Assembly (NCBI RefSeq): GCF_965204125.1
Contig: NZ_OZ241968.1
Location: 2,976,001-3,040,000, forward strand
From: Poriferisodalis sp965204125
Lineage (GTDB): Bacteria > Actinomycetota > Acidimicrobiia > Acidimicrobiales > Poriferisodalaceae
Length of the DNA stretch: 64,000 bases
Direction of reading: 5' to 3'
The notes under the pieces: generated by a model
The model's input: only the letters and a program-made list of their open reading frames with translations
What the model was told of the DNA's origin: nothing
Databases searched by the model: none
In this document: positions 41,615 to 50,310 of the stretch, piece after piece
Numbering within the stretch: the stretch's first letter is position 1
Layout: every line of letters begins with the position of its first letter
Program-made: the position numbers and the translations under genes

Positions 41615-43756
41615 ATGCCGACGGGCTCGCTCACGTCCGCCGATGACCCGGAGCCGGTCAGGGTGGTGTTCACCCCCAGCGGGCGGGCGGGCGCAGTGAA
41701 GGCCGGTACCACTGTGCTGGATGCCGCACGGGAGTTCGGTGTCGATCTCGACAGCGTGTGCGGCGGGCGCGGCATCTGCGGCCGCTGCCAGGTTGAGCCG
41801 TCGGTGGGCTCGTTTCCCAAGTGGGCCATCACCGCCGGCCCCGAAGCGCTCAGCTCGCCGGGTGGCACCGAGACCGCGTATGCGGGCCGGCGCCCGCTGG
41901 GTCCATCCGCACGGCTGGGCTGCCAGGCGCGGGTGCAGGCCGATGTCGTGGTGGACGTGCCGCCGGAGAGCCAACTGCACGGTCCGGTGGTGCGCAAGAC
42001 CGTCGATGTCGGCGACATAGCGCTCGACCCGCTGGCGACGCTGCATGCCGTCACCGTGCCGCCGCCGACGCTCGACGAGCGTCGCGGGCTCGCCCAGGTC
42101 GTGATCGACTGCGTGGCCGACGAATGGGGCGTTCACCTGGCCGGCATCCTGCCGGGCGCACTCGCGGGGCTCCACGCATCGGTCGCTGCCGGCTCCCCCG
42201 ACGACGCCGGCGGCCGGCTGGTGACGGTTGCGGTTCGCTGGAGCGGACCAGAGCGGAGCGAGCGCACCGGCATGGTGACCGCGGTATGGCCTGGAATAGC
42301 TACAGCGGCGCTCGGCGTTGCGATCGACATCGGCTCGACGACCATTGCGGGCCACCTGGTCGACCTGCACAGCGGTGACGTACTGGCTTCCGCCGGCCGT
42401 ATGAACCCGCAGATCCGCCTCGGCGAGGACCTGATGAGCCGGGTGTCGTACGTGATGATGAACCCCGGCGGCGCCCAGGAACTCACTGCGCTCGTCCGAG
42501 ACTCGCTCGCGGCGCTGATCACCGAGCTGTGCGCTGATGCCGGTGCTGAGCCTGACGCTGTGCTGGAGGTGGTGCTGGTCGGCAACCCGATCATGATCCA
42601 CATCGCCCTCGGCATCGACCCGACCCCGCTCGGGCAGGCACCGTTCACCTTGGCGACCGACGCGGCCGTCGAGGTTGACGGGCCGGAGATGGACCTGCCG
42701 TGCCCATCGGCTCGCCTCTACGTCGCGCCCGCGATTGCGGGTCATGTGGGCGCCGACACTGCGGCGGCAGTGCTCGCTGGAGGGCCGTATCGTGACCAAG
42801 CCATCACCCTCCTGGTGGACGTGGGCACTAATGCCGAGATCGTGCTGGGCAACTCGGATGGCCTGTGGGCAGCGTCCAGCCCGACCGGGCCCGCATTCGA
42901 GGGCGCGCAGATCAGCTGCGGTCAGCGCGCAACGCCGGGAGCGATCGAGCGCGTGCGCATCGATCCGGCAACCTGGGCTCCTCGGGTGCGCGTCATCGGC
43001 TGCGACCTGTGGTCCGATGAGCCCGGCTTCGCGGAAGCAGTCGAACGGCGAGTCGCCGTAGGCGCTCGCAGCGCGGCAGCAGGCGTCACGGGAATCTGCG
43101 GCTCCGGAATCATCGAGGTCATCGCCGAGATGTACCTCGCCGGGGTGCTGTCGCCCGATGGGGTCATTGCAGCGCCGCCGGGCGAGGGCGAGCGGGCGTC
43201 CCGTGTGACCTCCGATGGCAGGACGTCGTCGTTCGTGCTGTACGAGCCCCCCGAAGGTGCCGACGGGCCCACCATCACCATCACCCAGAACGATGTGCGG
43301 GCCATCCAGCTGGCAAAGGCGGCGCTGCGCGCCGGCATCGACCTGCTGTGCGAGCACGCCGCGATCGAGGCCCCCGACCGTGTGCTGCTCGCTGGAGCCT
43401 TCGGGGCGCACATCGATCCGGTACGGGCGATGGTGCTCGGGCTCATCGGCGACTGCGACCCGGATGAGGTGCGGTCGGTCGGCAACGCAGCTGGCACCGG
43501 AGCTGTGCGTGCGCTGCTGTCGGGAAGCCAGCGGACCGAGATGGAACGGGTGGTCCGCAGCATCCGCAAGATCGAGACCGCCACCGAGCCCCGCTTCCAG
43601 GAGCTCTTCGTGGCTGCCATGGCACTCCCCCATGCCACGGCCCGCAACCCGCTGCTGGCTGCAGTGGTGGACCTGCCCAGCTCACCCCGTAGAACTGCGA
43701 GTCCCCACCACCGCACGAGACGACGCCGGGCGGTCCCGATGAGCGAGGAAGCATGA
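41615..43756 (+). CDS. Corrinoid reactivation protein (RACE/RamA-like, DUF4445, 2Fe-2S)
   Basis: ATP-dependent reductase that rescues oxidised Co(II) corrinoid proteins to Co(I); needed by all such methyltransferase systems. The N-terminal [2Fe-2S] domain has Cys49, Cys55, Cys58 (CGGRGICGRC) and Cys103 (LGCQAR). The ASKHA-type ATPase domain follows, with VAIDIGSTTIAGHLVDL, LLVDVGTNAEIVLG and VLLAGAFGAHID. 713 aa. ATG 41615 is chosen because AGGGGAG precedes it and it lies just after the previous stop. The protein ends in a short basic tail and its stop overlaps the MttB-family gene. The 2Fe-2S centre fits the RACE type, not the 4Fe-4S RamA. Confidence 0.92.
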   Translation: MPTGSLTSADDPEPVRVVFTPSGRAGAVKAGTTVLDAAREFGVDLDSVCGGRGICGRCQVEPSVGSFPKWAITAGPEALSSPGGTETAYAGRRPLGPSARLGCQARVQADVVVDVPPESQLHGPVVRKTVDVGDIALDPLATLHAVTVPPPTLDERRGLAQVVIDCVADEWGVHLAGILPGALAGLHASVAAGSPDDAGGRLVTVAVRWSGPERSERTGMVTAVWPGIATAALGVAIDIGSTTIAGHLVDLHSGDVLASAGRMNPQIRLGEDLMSRVSYVMMNPGGAQELTALVRDSLAALITELCADAGAEPDAVLEVVLVGNPIMIHIALGIDPTPLGQAPFTLATDAAVEVDGPEMDLPCPSARLYVAPAIAGHVGADTAAAVLAGGPYRDQAITLLVDVGTNAEIVLGNSDGLWAASSPTGPAFEGAQISCGQRATPGAIERVRIDPATWAPRVRVIGCDLWSDEPGFAEAVERRVAVGARSAAAGVTGICGSGIIEVIAEMYLAGVLSPDGVIAAPPGEGERASRVTSDGRTSSFVLYEPPEGADGPTITITQNDVRAIQLAKAALRAGIDLLCEHAAIEAPDRVLLAGAFGAHIDPVRAMVLGLIGDCDPDEVRSVGNAAGTGAVRALLSGSQRTEMERVVRSIRKIETATEPRFQELFVAAMALPHATARNPLLAAVVDLPSSPRRTASPHHRTRRRRAVPMSEEA

Positions 43757-45285
43757 GCGAGCGACGACGGCGAGGAGGCGGTCGAGCGGCCCGCCAGGCC
43801 CAGCGAACGGCAGCCGACGTGGCATTCAACACCCACGTACAGCGGAGGCTGCCGCCGGTGAACGTGCTCGACACCGAGGGCCTGGCCCAGATCGAGGAGA
43901 ACGCCGAGACGATCCTGTCCGAGGTGGGGGTCGCCTTCCAGGACTTCCCCCGGGCGCTTGAGCTCTGGCGTGACGCCGGCGCAGAGGTCGACGGCGAGAT
44001 GGTCCGGTTCCCGCGCGGCATGTGCCGCGAGATCATTCAGGCCACCGCGCCGGCCACCTATGTCCAGCACGCCCGTAACCCGGCTCGGTCGGTGCCGATC
44101 GGCGGTGACGCCACCGTGTTCGCCCCCAACTACGGCTCGCCGTTCGTCACTGACCTCGATGCCGGACGCCGGTATGCCACCCTCGGCGACTTCGAGAAGG
44201 TGGTGAAGCTGACCTGGATGCTCCCCCACCTTCACCACAGCGGCGGCACGGTCTGCGAGCCGGTGGACGTCCCGGTCAACAAACGCCACCTCGACATGGT
44301 GTACGCGCACCTGCGCTACAGCGACAAGCCACTGATGGGCTCGGTGACGGCAGCCCAGCGCGCAGCCGATTCGGTGGAACTCTGCCGCATCGCCTTCGGC
44401 GGCGATCTGAGCGATCGCACCGTACTGACGAGCCTCATCAACGCCTCGTCACCGCTGCGCTGGGACGCCACCATGCTCGGCGCAGCCGAGGTGTACGCGC
44501 AGCACAACCAGGCATGCGTGATCTCGCCCTTCATCCTGGCCGGCGCCATGTCGCCGGTCACCGTGGCGGCGTTGGCCGCCCAGGCGCTGGCAGAGGCGCT
44601 GTCGGGCATAGCGTTCTGCCAGCTCGTGCGGCCAGGGGCCCCGGTGATCTTCGGCACGTTCGCATCCTCGATGTCGATGGCCACCGGTGCGCCTACGTTC
44701 GGCACGCCCGAGGCAGGTCTGGCGATCTACGTCATGGCCGAGCTGGCACGGCGTGTTGGGGTGCCGTTCCGCTCGGGTGGGCAGTTCACGTCGTCCAAGG
44801 CACCCGATGCCCAAGCGGCCTACGAATCGGCATCCACGCTGCTGCCGACGATCGCCGCGGGGGTGAACTTCGTGCTGCACGCAGCGGGCTGGCTCGAAGG
44901 CGGCTTGACGTTGAGCTACGAGAAGCTGCTGATGGACGCCGACCAGCTCGGGATGATGGAGGTGTACGCCCGGGGCGTTGACATGTCCGATAACGGCCAG
45001 GCGGTCGAGGCGTTCACAACGAACCCCCACGGCGACCACTTCCTGGGCCATCCGCACACCCTGGCCAATTTCGAGACTGCCTTCTACCAATCGTCCATCG
45101 CCGACAACAACAGCTTTGAGCAGTGGTCCGATGAGGGCTCGCTCGATGCGGCCCAGCGAGCCAACCGGCTGATGAAGCAGATGCTCGCCGACTACGAGGC
45201 GCCGCCCATCGACGACGCGATTGACGCCGAGCTGTGCGACTACATCGCCCGACGCAAGGCCGAAGAGCCCGACGCCATCGTGTAG
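43753..45285 (+). CDS. MttB-family methyltransferase without pyrrolysine (probable quaternary-amine demethylase)
   Basis: TIM-barrel methyltransferase of the trimethylamine family (510 aa) that moves a methyl group from an amine to the corrinoid protein. The pyrrolysine of true MttB would be an in-frame TAG; this frame is open throughout, so it belongs to the non-Pyl branch, which includes the glycine betaine methyltransferase MtgB. Blocks: VNVLDTEGLAQIEENAETIL, GGTVCEPVDVPVNKRHLDMV, INASSPLRWDATML and ATGAPTFGTPEAGL. The first 30 residues are basic. Given the DMGDH-like gene nearby, glycine betaine is my preferred substrate, but carnitine or proline betaine remain possible. ATG 43753 overlaps the RACE stop. 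Confidence 0.9.
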   Translation: MSERRRRGGGRAARQAQRTAADVAFNTHVQRRLPPVNVLDTEGLAQIEENAETILSEVGVAFQDFPRALELWRDAGAEVDGEMVRFPRGMCREIIQATAPATYVQHARNPARSVPIGGDATVFAPNYGSPFVTDLDAGRRYATLGDFEKVVKLTWMLPHLHHSGGTVCEPVDVPVNKRHLDMVYAHLRYSDKPLMGSVTAAQRAADSVELCRIAFGGDLSDRTVLTSLINASSPLRWDATMLGAAEVYAQHNQACVISPFILAGAMSPVTVAALAAQALAEALSGIAFCQLVRPGAPVIFGTFASSMSMATGAPTFGTPEAGLAIYVMAELARRVGVPFRSGGQFTSSKAPDAQAAYESASTLLPTIAAGVNFVLHAAGWLEGGLTLSYEKLLMDADQLGMMEVYARGVDMSDNGQAVEAFTTNPHGDHFLGHPHTLANFETAFYQSSIADNNSFEQWSDEGSLDAAQRANRLMKQMLADYEAPPIDDAIDAELCDYIARRKAEEPDAIV

Positions 45286-45297
45286 CTGCACACGGTC

Positions 45298-46122
45298 TCA
45301 GGTGGCGACGACGGCGGTGACGCCGGCGACGGCGGCCACGATTCCGATGGACTGGCGCGCATTGAGGGAATCTTGGTAGGCGACCCTGCCGACGATGACG
45401 CTCATCACCGGGAACATCGATGCCCCAACCACGGTCGTAGGCGGGTCGAACCAGATGCCGACGATGTAGAAGATCGTCGCCGCGGCACTGGCCACACCCG
45501 TCAGCAACGCGAAGCCCATCACGTCGGGCGGGGGCAGTGCCGGGAGACCCCGCAGCGCGACCACAGCGGCCATGAGTCCCACTGAGGTCAGCCGCTGGCC
45601 GAACCCAGGCCAAGCCCCCGAGCTCTCGGACAGATCGACCAGCACGCTGAGCCCCACGCCGTACCCGAGGCCGGACAGCGTTGCCCAGACCGTTCCGGCC
45701 CCGACGTGCTTGCCCCGAGTGCCTCCTGCTGTCACCAGGCCGAGCCCTCCGAAGGCGACGGCGGCACCGATGATGCCGATGAGCGGCGGATCGTGGCCTC
45801 GCAGCGCTGTGTAGGCGAACGGGATGACGGCCGACAGCGTCGCCACGATGGGTGCAGCGATCGCAGAGCCGGCCCGGTCGAGCGACGTGTAATACAGCGC
45901 CAGGCCGGCACCGAGCCCGAAGCCCGACGCCAATCCTCGTACGAAGTCGTCCCCGGCGAATGAGCCCGGAATGAAAGGCAGGACTGCGATCGCCATCAGC
46001 GCAGCAGCGCCCTGGAACACGATCATCGCCGACAGCACGTGACAACGGGTCACCACCCGGCGCCCGAACAGGTCGCTCGTGCCGATGCTCAACGACGTGA
46101 GCAGGCCGAACAGCGCTCCCAT
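45298..46122 (-). CDS. EamA/DMT-family transporter
   Basis: Integral membrane protein of 274 aa with about ten hydrophobic helices in two internally similar halves, the EamA pattern (first half ...ASGFGLGAGLALYYTSLDRAGSAIAAPIV; second half ...GFALLTGVASAAATIFYIVGIWF). Direction and substrate unknown; methylated amines or their products are plausible because of the location. It is the last gene of the minus-strand group that begins with formate dehydrogenase, and ends only 12 nt from the MttB-family stop on the other strand. Confidence 0.85.
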   Translation of the reverse strand: MGALFGLLTSLSIGTSDLFGRRVVTRCHVLSAMIVFQGAAALMAIAVLPFIPGSFAGDDFVRGLASGFGLGAGLALYYTSLDRAGSAIAAPIVATLSAVIPFAYTALRGHDPPLIGIIGAAVAFGGLGLVTAGGTRGKHVGAGTVWATLSGLGYGVGLSVLVDLSESSGAWPGFGQRLTSVGLMAAVVALRGLPALPPPDVMGFALLTGVASAAATIFYIVGIWFDPPTTVVGASMFPVMSVIVGRVAYQDSLNARQSIGIVAAVAGVTAVVAT

Positions 46123-46150
46123 CAGCAGGCCTCTGCGCGCAAACGAGGTT

Positions 46151-47554
46151 TCACCGGCGGAGTCTCAGCAGGGTCGCCACGGCCGCTGAGGCTCGAGCAG
46201 GAATGGGCAAGAAGTTGCCTTGAGCATCGACGCTCGGTCCAGCCACCAGCACGATGCGTGCCGTCACGAGCAGCGCGATCAGCACATGCGCTGCGGCCAT
46301 CACGAGGTAGAACGCATTCAGCGTCACCGACATCGCGAGCGCGGCCACCGTCGGCCCGATCAGGGCACCGACGCCGTTCATGCGCACGAGCACGGCGCTG
46401 GCGCTGGCGCGCTGCTCATCTCGCAGCCAGTCGTTGGTCTGCGCCACGGCCATGGAGTAGATGGGGTAGGCGAATGCTCCCATCAGAGCCATCACGGCGA
46501 GGCCTGCAACTGTGCGCTCGTCGAGTGCGAGCATCGCCAGGCAGCCCGATGCCGCCGCAAGCGCAGCCAGCAGGATCACCAGGCGCCGAGGCACGCTGTC
46601 GGACAGGCGGCCAAGCGGGATCTGCCCGAACAGGCTGCCGATCATCGGCGCACCCACGAACAGTGCGACCTCGAAGGGCGTGAGCCCCCGGTTGGCGGCG
46701 TACACCGCTCCGAGACCCGAGATGGAGCCCAGCGCTCCGCCGACCAGGAATGCCACGATCACCCCGGTCGGCGCTGTTTGCAGCATTGCCCTCAGGCTGA
46801 GCGGCTCGGGCACGACCACTGGCGGGTTGGCCGAAGCCGACAGCGACATCGGAACCAGTGCCAGCGATACCAGCACCGAGGACATGGCGAACAAGGTGAA
46901 ACCGTTCACGTCGGCTGTGGTGACCAGGAACTGGCCGGTCGCGATCGAGCCCATGGTGACGACCATGTAAGTAGCGATCATCTGACCGCGGTTGCGGTTG
47001 GTGGCCAGCTCGTTCAGCCATGTCTCGGCTACCACCACCAGCGCCGCGAGGCACATGCCCCACACCAGCCGGCATGCGCCCCAGACCAACGGGGTCACGA
47101 ATACGGCCTGCACCAGCGTGACGCTGCTGCCCAGCGAGGCGAGTGCGGCGAAGACACGCACATGACCCACTTGACGCAGCAGCCGCGGCGCCAGCGCTGC
47201 GCCCACCAGGAAGCCGGCAAAGTTCATGGCCATGACCAGCCCAGCCACTGTCGAGCTGAAGCCTTCGCTTTCGGCCCGCACGCCCAGCAGTGTGTTCTGG
47301 AGCCCGTGCCCGGCCATGAGCAGGGTGATGCCGCCGAACAGCGCGGCGCTCCGGCTGAACCGGCCGGCGAGCGCCGGACCGCCGACGACCGGCGCGGCCT
47401 GATCGACGTCGCTCGACTGCTGCTGTTGCTGCTGCTCGGCGGCCAGTGTGCGTGCACGCCGCCGCACCCGTGCTCGCCGCGTCTGGCGTGCAGTGCTCGC
47501 TGCTCCGTCCTCGGAGGTCGGGGTCGGTTCAGGTGCTGGCGTCTGCGCCGACAC
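46151..47554 (-). CDS. Major facilitator superfamily transporter
   Basis: Twelve-helix transporter of 467 aa. The N-terminal cytosolic stretch of about 65 residues is unusual: basic (RRARVRRRAR) followed by a run of six Gln. Membrane part from about residue 66 (SAALFGGITLLMAGHGLQNT) with the motif-A-like loop ALAPRLLRQVGHVRVF and the second-half loop PLGRLSDSVPRRLV. Similar to the YcaD-like/YfkF sugar or drug efflux type MFS. ATG 47554 lies 6 nt past the NuoG-like gene stop, so it seems to be co-transcribed with formate dehydrogenase. Confidence 0.87.
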   Translation of the reverse strand: MSAQTPAPEPTPTSEDGAASTARQTRRARVRRRARTLAAEQQQQQQSSDVDQAAPVVGGPALAGRFSRSAALFGGITLLMAGHGLQNTLLGVRAESEGFSSTVAGLVMAMNFAGFLVGAALAPRLLRQVGHVRVFAALASLGSSVTLVQAVFVTPLVWGACRLVWGMCLAALVVVAETWLNELATNRNRGQMIATYMVVTMGSIATGQFLVTTADVNGFTLFAMSSVLVSLALVPMSLSASANPPVVVPEPLSLRAMLQTAPTGVIVAFLVGGALGSISGLGAVYAANRGLTPFEVALFVGAPMIGSLFGQIPLGRLSDSVPRRLVILLAALAAASGCLAMLALDERTVAGLAVMALMGAFAYPIYSMAVAQTNDWLRDEQRASASAVLVRMNGVGALIGPTVAALAMSVTLNAFYLVMAAAHVLIALLVTARIVLVAGPSVDAQGNFLPIPARASAAVATLLRLRR

Positions 47555-47560
47555 CTGCGA

Positions 47561-48529
47561 CTAGTGCTCCGCTGCCGATGTTGTGGGGGGCTCGAACGCT
47601 GGTGCGTGCACGTATTGCCAGCCGAACCGGCCCTTGATGCACAGATGGCCGCTGGTCACCGAGTGATCGGCAGGCGACGTGACTTTCACGATGCGTTCGT
47701 CCTGGACATGCAGCTCGAGATTGCATCCCACACCGCAGTAGGAGCACACCGTGCGGGTGACGGCTTGATCGTCGGGGCGCCACTCCCCCACGGCGCGCAA
47801 GTCGAACTCGGTGCGGAACTGCAATGCCCCAGTGGGGCACACCGCCACGCAGTTGCCGCAGTACACGCAGGCGCTGTCGGGGAGCTCGGCGTCGTATTCG
47901 GTGCGGATGCGGGCATCGAAACCACGTCCAGCCACTGCGATGGCGAAGGTGTGCTGGGCATCGTCGCCGCAGGCTTCGACGCACTTGTAGCAGAGCACGC
48001 AGCGGTCGTACGCACGGATGTACAAGTCGTCCTGGATGCGCACGGGCTCATCGACCCGTTCCGGTCCGGACTCTTCAAGCGGATCCCCGCCGCCGGGCAC
48101 AGAGACATCGGCGCCGCCGTCGCTGCCTGAGCCGCCGTAGCGGTCGGGATCGGCGCCGTAGGTTCGTGACCAGTCGGCAATCTCCGACGCCTGTGAGAGG
48201 TCGTTCGCCGAACCGAGGAATTCCAGCACCATGCGCCTGCTGTGACGCACCCGCTCGGAGTCGGTGCTGATCTGCATGCCCGCCTCAGCTGGTCGTGAGC
48301 ACGCCGGCACGAGCGTGCGAGACCCTTCGAGCTCCACCACACAGACACGGCAGACGTTCACTGGTGTGAGGTTGGGCGCCCAGCAGATGGTCGGCGTCTC
48401 GACATCGGCTGCCGTGCAGGCCGCCAGGATCGTCGCCCCCTCGGGCACCGTCACCTCGTGCCCGTCGATGCTCAGCGTCACCCGTGCTGGCTCGGCTTCG
48501 GGACGGGGGCTCTCGCCGGAACGAGTCAT
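47561..48529 (-). CDS. NuoG-like N-terminal module of formate dehydrogenase, carrying the [4Fe-4S] domain usually found in FdhA
   Basis: Iron-sulfur protein of 322 aa. In order: a plant-type [2Fe-2S] (Cys49, 60, 63, 77), two 4Fe-4S centres (Cys177, 180, 183, 187 and Cys221, 224, 227, 231), then, from about residue 259, the Molybdop_Fe4S4 domain with CSYCGVGC and GHLCIKGRFGW (Cys262, 265, 269, 297). In ordinary NAD-linked formate dehydrogenases these four parts are the N-terminal third of the catalytic subunit. Here they are a separate, third gene of the operon, and the catalytic gene starts exactly where this protein ends. A gap of acidic, Gly-rich sequence lies at residues 130-160. ATG 48529 is coupled to the NuoEF-like gene. 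Confidence 0.9.
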   Translation of the reverse strand: MTRSGESPRPEAEPARVTLSIDGHEVTVPEGATILAACTAADVETPTICWAPNLTPVNVCRVCVVELEGSRTLVPACSRPAEAGMQISTDSERVRHSRRMVLEFLGSANDLSQASEIADWSRTYGADPDRYGGSGSDGGADVSVPGGGDPLEESGPERVDEPVRIQDDLYIRAYDRCVLCYKCVEACGDDAQHTFAIAVAGRGFDARIRTEYDAELPDSACVYCGNCVAVCPTGALQFRTEFDLRAVGEWRPDDQAVTRTVCSYCGVGCNLELHVQDERIVKVTSPADHSVTSGHLCIKGRFGWQYVHAPAFEPPTTSAAEH

Positions 48530-50310
48530 GACGCAGTGTCTCCTAGCAGACCCAGCCGCATGGCGGAGAGCACCGCCGAGGCCGCCGTATGGCCGAGCCC
48601 GCAGATGGACGCGTCGCCCATTGCGTCCGCGATATCTCCGAGCAGCTCACGCTGAGGCTCCGTGGACCGTCCTGTGCGACGGATCTGTGTCACCAGCTCG
48701 TGCTGGCGGACCGTGCCCACGCGGCAGGGAACGCACTGGCCGCACGACTCGTCGCGGAAGAACTTGGCCAGACGCTCGACCACGGCGCTCATATCGGCAC
48801 TGTCGTTGAAGACCATCACCGGGCCCGAGCCGAGTGTCGTGCCTGCAGCCCGGGTGTCCTCCAGGGAGAGCGGCATCTCCCCGGCGTCAGATCCGACGAA
48901 GCTGCCGGCAGCACCGCCCAGCAGCACAGCGGCCAACGTTCCCTGCACACCCCCGGCCAACTCCAGCAGCTCGCCCAGCGGCATCCCGAAAGGAGCCTCG
49001 TACAGTCCGGGCCGACCGACGTGGCCGGACAGGCAGAACAGCTTCGTGCCCGGTGAGCCCTCAGTTCCCACGCTGCGGTACGCCTCAGGACCGATGCGCA
49101 GGATTTCATTCACGTTGAGCAGCGTCTCAGGGTTGTTCACCACCGTGGGGCGGCCGAACAACCCATGGGTCGTGGGGAATGGCGGCTTGTTGCGCGGCTC
49201 TCCCCGGAATCCCTCGAGCGAGTTGAATAGGGCCGTCTCCTCGCCGCAGATATAGGCGCCCGCACCCCTGCGCAACTCGATGTCGAACGGTTGCCCGGAC
49301 CCGGCTGCGTCATCGCCGAGCCAGCCGGCGCTGTGGGCCTGTGCGATGGCATGCCGGAGGCGTTGGGTGGCCAGCGGGTATTCACCGCGTATGTAGATCC
49401 AGCCGTGCTCGGCGCCCACGGTCAGGCCGGCCACAGCGATGGACTCGATGATGGCCAAGGGCTCCAGCTCGCAGAGCAGCCGGTCTTTGAATGTTCCGGG
49501 TTCGGACTCGTCGATGTTGGCGACGACATGCTTGGGACCTTCGCCGTCGGCCACCGCTCGCCACTTGATGCCGGTGGGAAAGGCGGCCCCGCCGCGCCCC
49601 GACAGCCCGACTGCGGTCACCTGGGAGATGACTTCGTCGGTTCCGAGGCCCAGCGCTGCGTCGAGAGCTGCTCCCCCACCTCGCTCCCGGTACGCCTCCA
49701 TCGACATGCTCTCGCTGCCGCCGTGGTCCCGTCCGATCATGTGCCGCAGCAGGCTGGGGGCTTCGGGAGCCGGCGCCGTGACGCTCACGAGCAGCGAATC
49801 AGGACCGCTGCCGTCTGCGGGGACGCGGTCGGGCTCGCGGCGACCCTGAATGAACACCGCCGGCGCCCGTTCGCACTGCCCGAGGCAGGGACCTTCGTGC
49901 ACGGCATGACCCTGTGAGCGCAGGTGTTCCGCCAGGGGTGCGGCACCTGCCAGCGCGCAGATGGGATCGACGCAGACATGGCGAACGCTGAGCTCGTGGG
50001 CGGGGGCTTCGGTGCGGAACATCTCGTAGAACGTGGCCACGCCGTAGGCCTCCGCCGGTGGCACGCCCAGCGTCCGGCCGACGAAGTTGAGGCCGCCCGG
50101 CGAGATCCACCCGGCCTCGCGCTGGAGAGCATGCAGCGCAGGCAGCAACTGGTGCCGCATCTGCTTTCGCCGTTGCATCCCTGCGCGCACAACACGCGGA
50201 TGGGAGACGACAACGGCGCCGTCGCTCGCCTCGTCGACGCTGAGTGCAGCCAGCACCGCTCGTCGCTCCGATGCGGTGGGCTCCGCATCGGAGAAGTGCA
50301 GGTCAGCCAC
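48526..50310 (-). CDS. NuoE-NuoF fusion, diaphorase subunit of NAD-linked formate dehydrogenase
   Basis: Flavoprotein that passes electrons from the formate dehydrogenase iron-sulfur chain to NAD+. The N-terminal third is a NuoE-like thioredoxin-fold [2Fe-2S] domain (CVDPIC ... CLGQC). The rest is NuoF-like: FMN/NAD site GLSGRGGAAFPTGIKW, NIDESEPGTFKDR, GAYICGEETALFNSLEG and the 4Fe-4S ligands ESCGQCVPCRVG with Cys in ASICGLGH. About 594 aa. The frame is open far upstream inside fdhA; GTG 50310, which overlaps the fdhA stop by 8 nt and has AGGTGG before it, is the likely start, with GTG 50319 next best. Confidence 0.9.
   Translation of the reverse strand: MADLHFSDAEPTASERRAVLAALSVDEASDGAVVVSHPRVVRAGMQRRKQMRHQLLPALHALQREAGWISPGGLNFVGRTLGVPPAEAYGVATFYEMFRTEAPAHELSVRHVCVDPICALAGAAPLAEHLRSQGHAVHEGPCLGQCERAPAVFIQGRREPDRVPADGSGPDSLLVSVTAPAPEAPSLLRHMIGRDHGGSESMSMEAYRERGGGAALDAALGLGTDEVISQVTAVGLSGRGGAAFPTGIKWRAVADGEGPKHVVANIDESEPGTFKDRLLCELEPLAIIESIAVAGLTVGAEHGWIYIRGEYPLATQRLRHAIAQAHSAGWLGDDAAGSGQPFDIELRRGAGAYICGEETALFNSLEGFRGEPRNKPPFPTTHGLFGRPTVVNNPETLLNVNEILRIGPEAYRSVGTEGSPGTKLFCLSGHVGRPGLYEAPFGMPLGELLELAGGVQGTLAAVLLGGAAGSFVGSDAGEMPLSLEDTRAAGTTLGSGPVMVFNDSADMSAVVERLAKFFRDESCGQCVPCRVGTVRQHELVTQIRRTGRSTEPQRELLGDIADAMGDASICGLGHTAASAVLSAMRLGLLGDTAS

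Noticed and set aside
41447..43633. A 728-codon open frame on the minus strand
   Set aside because: It lies fully antisense to the corrinoid reactivation gene. Its translation is His/Arg-rich with no recognisable domain, a common shadow in GC-rich DNA.
43753..45285. Pyrrolysine (in-frame TAG) in the MttB-family gene
   Set aside because: The frame is open from ATG to TAG stop at the natural C-terminus; there is no internal amber codon and no pyl genes in the window.
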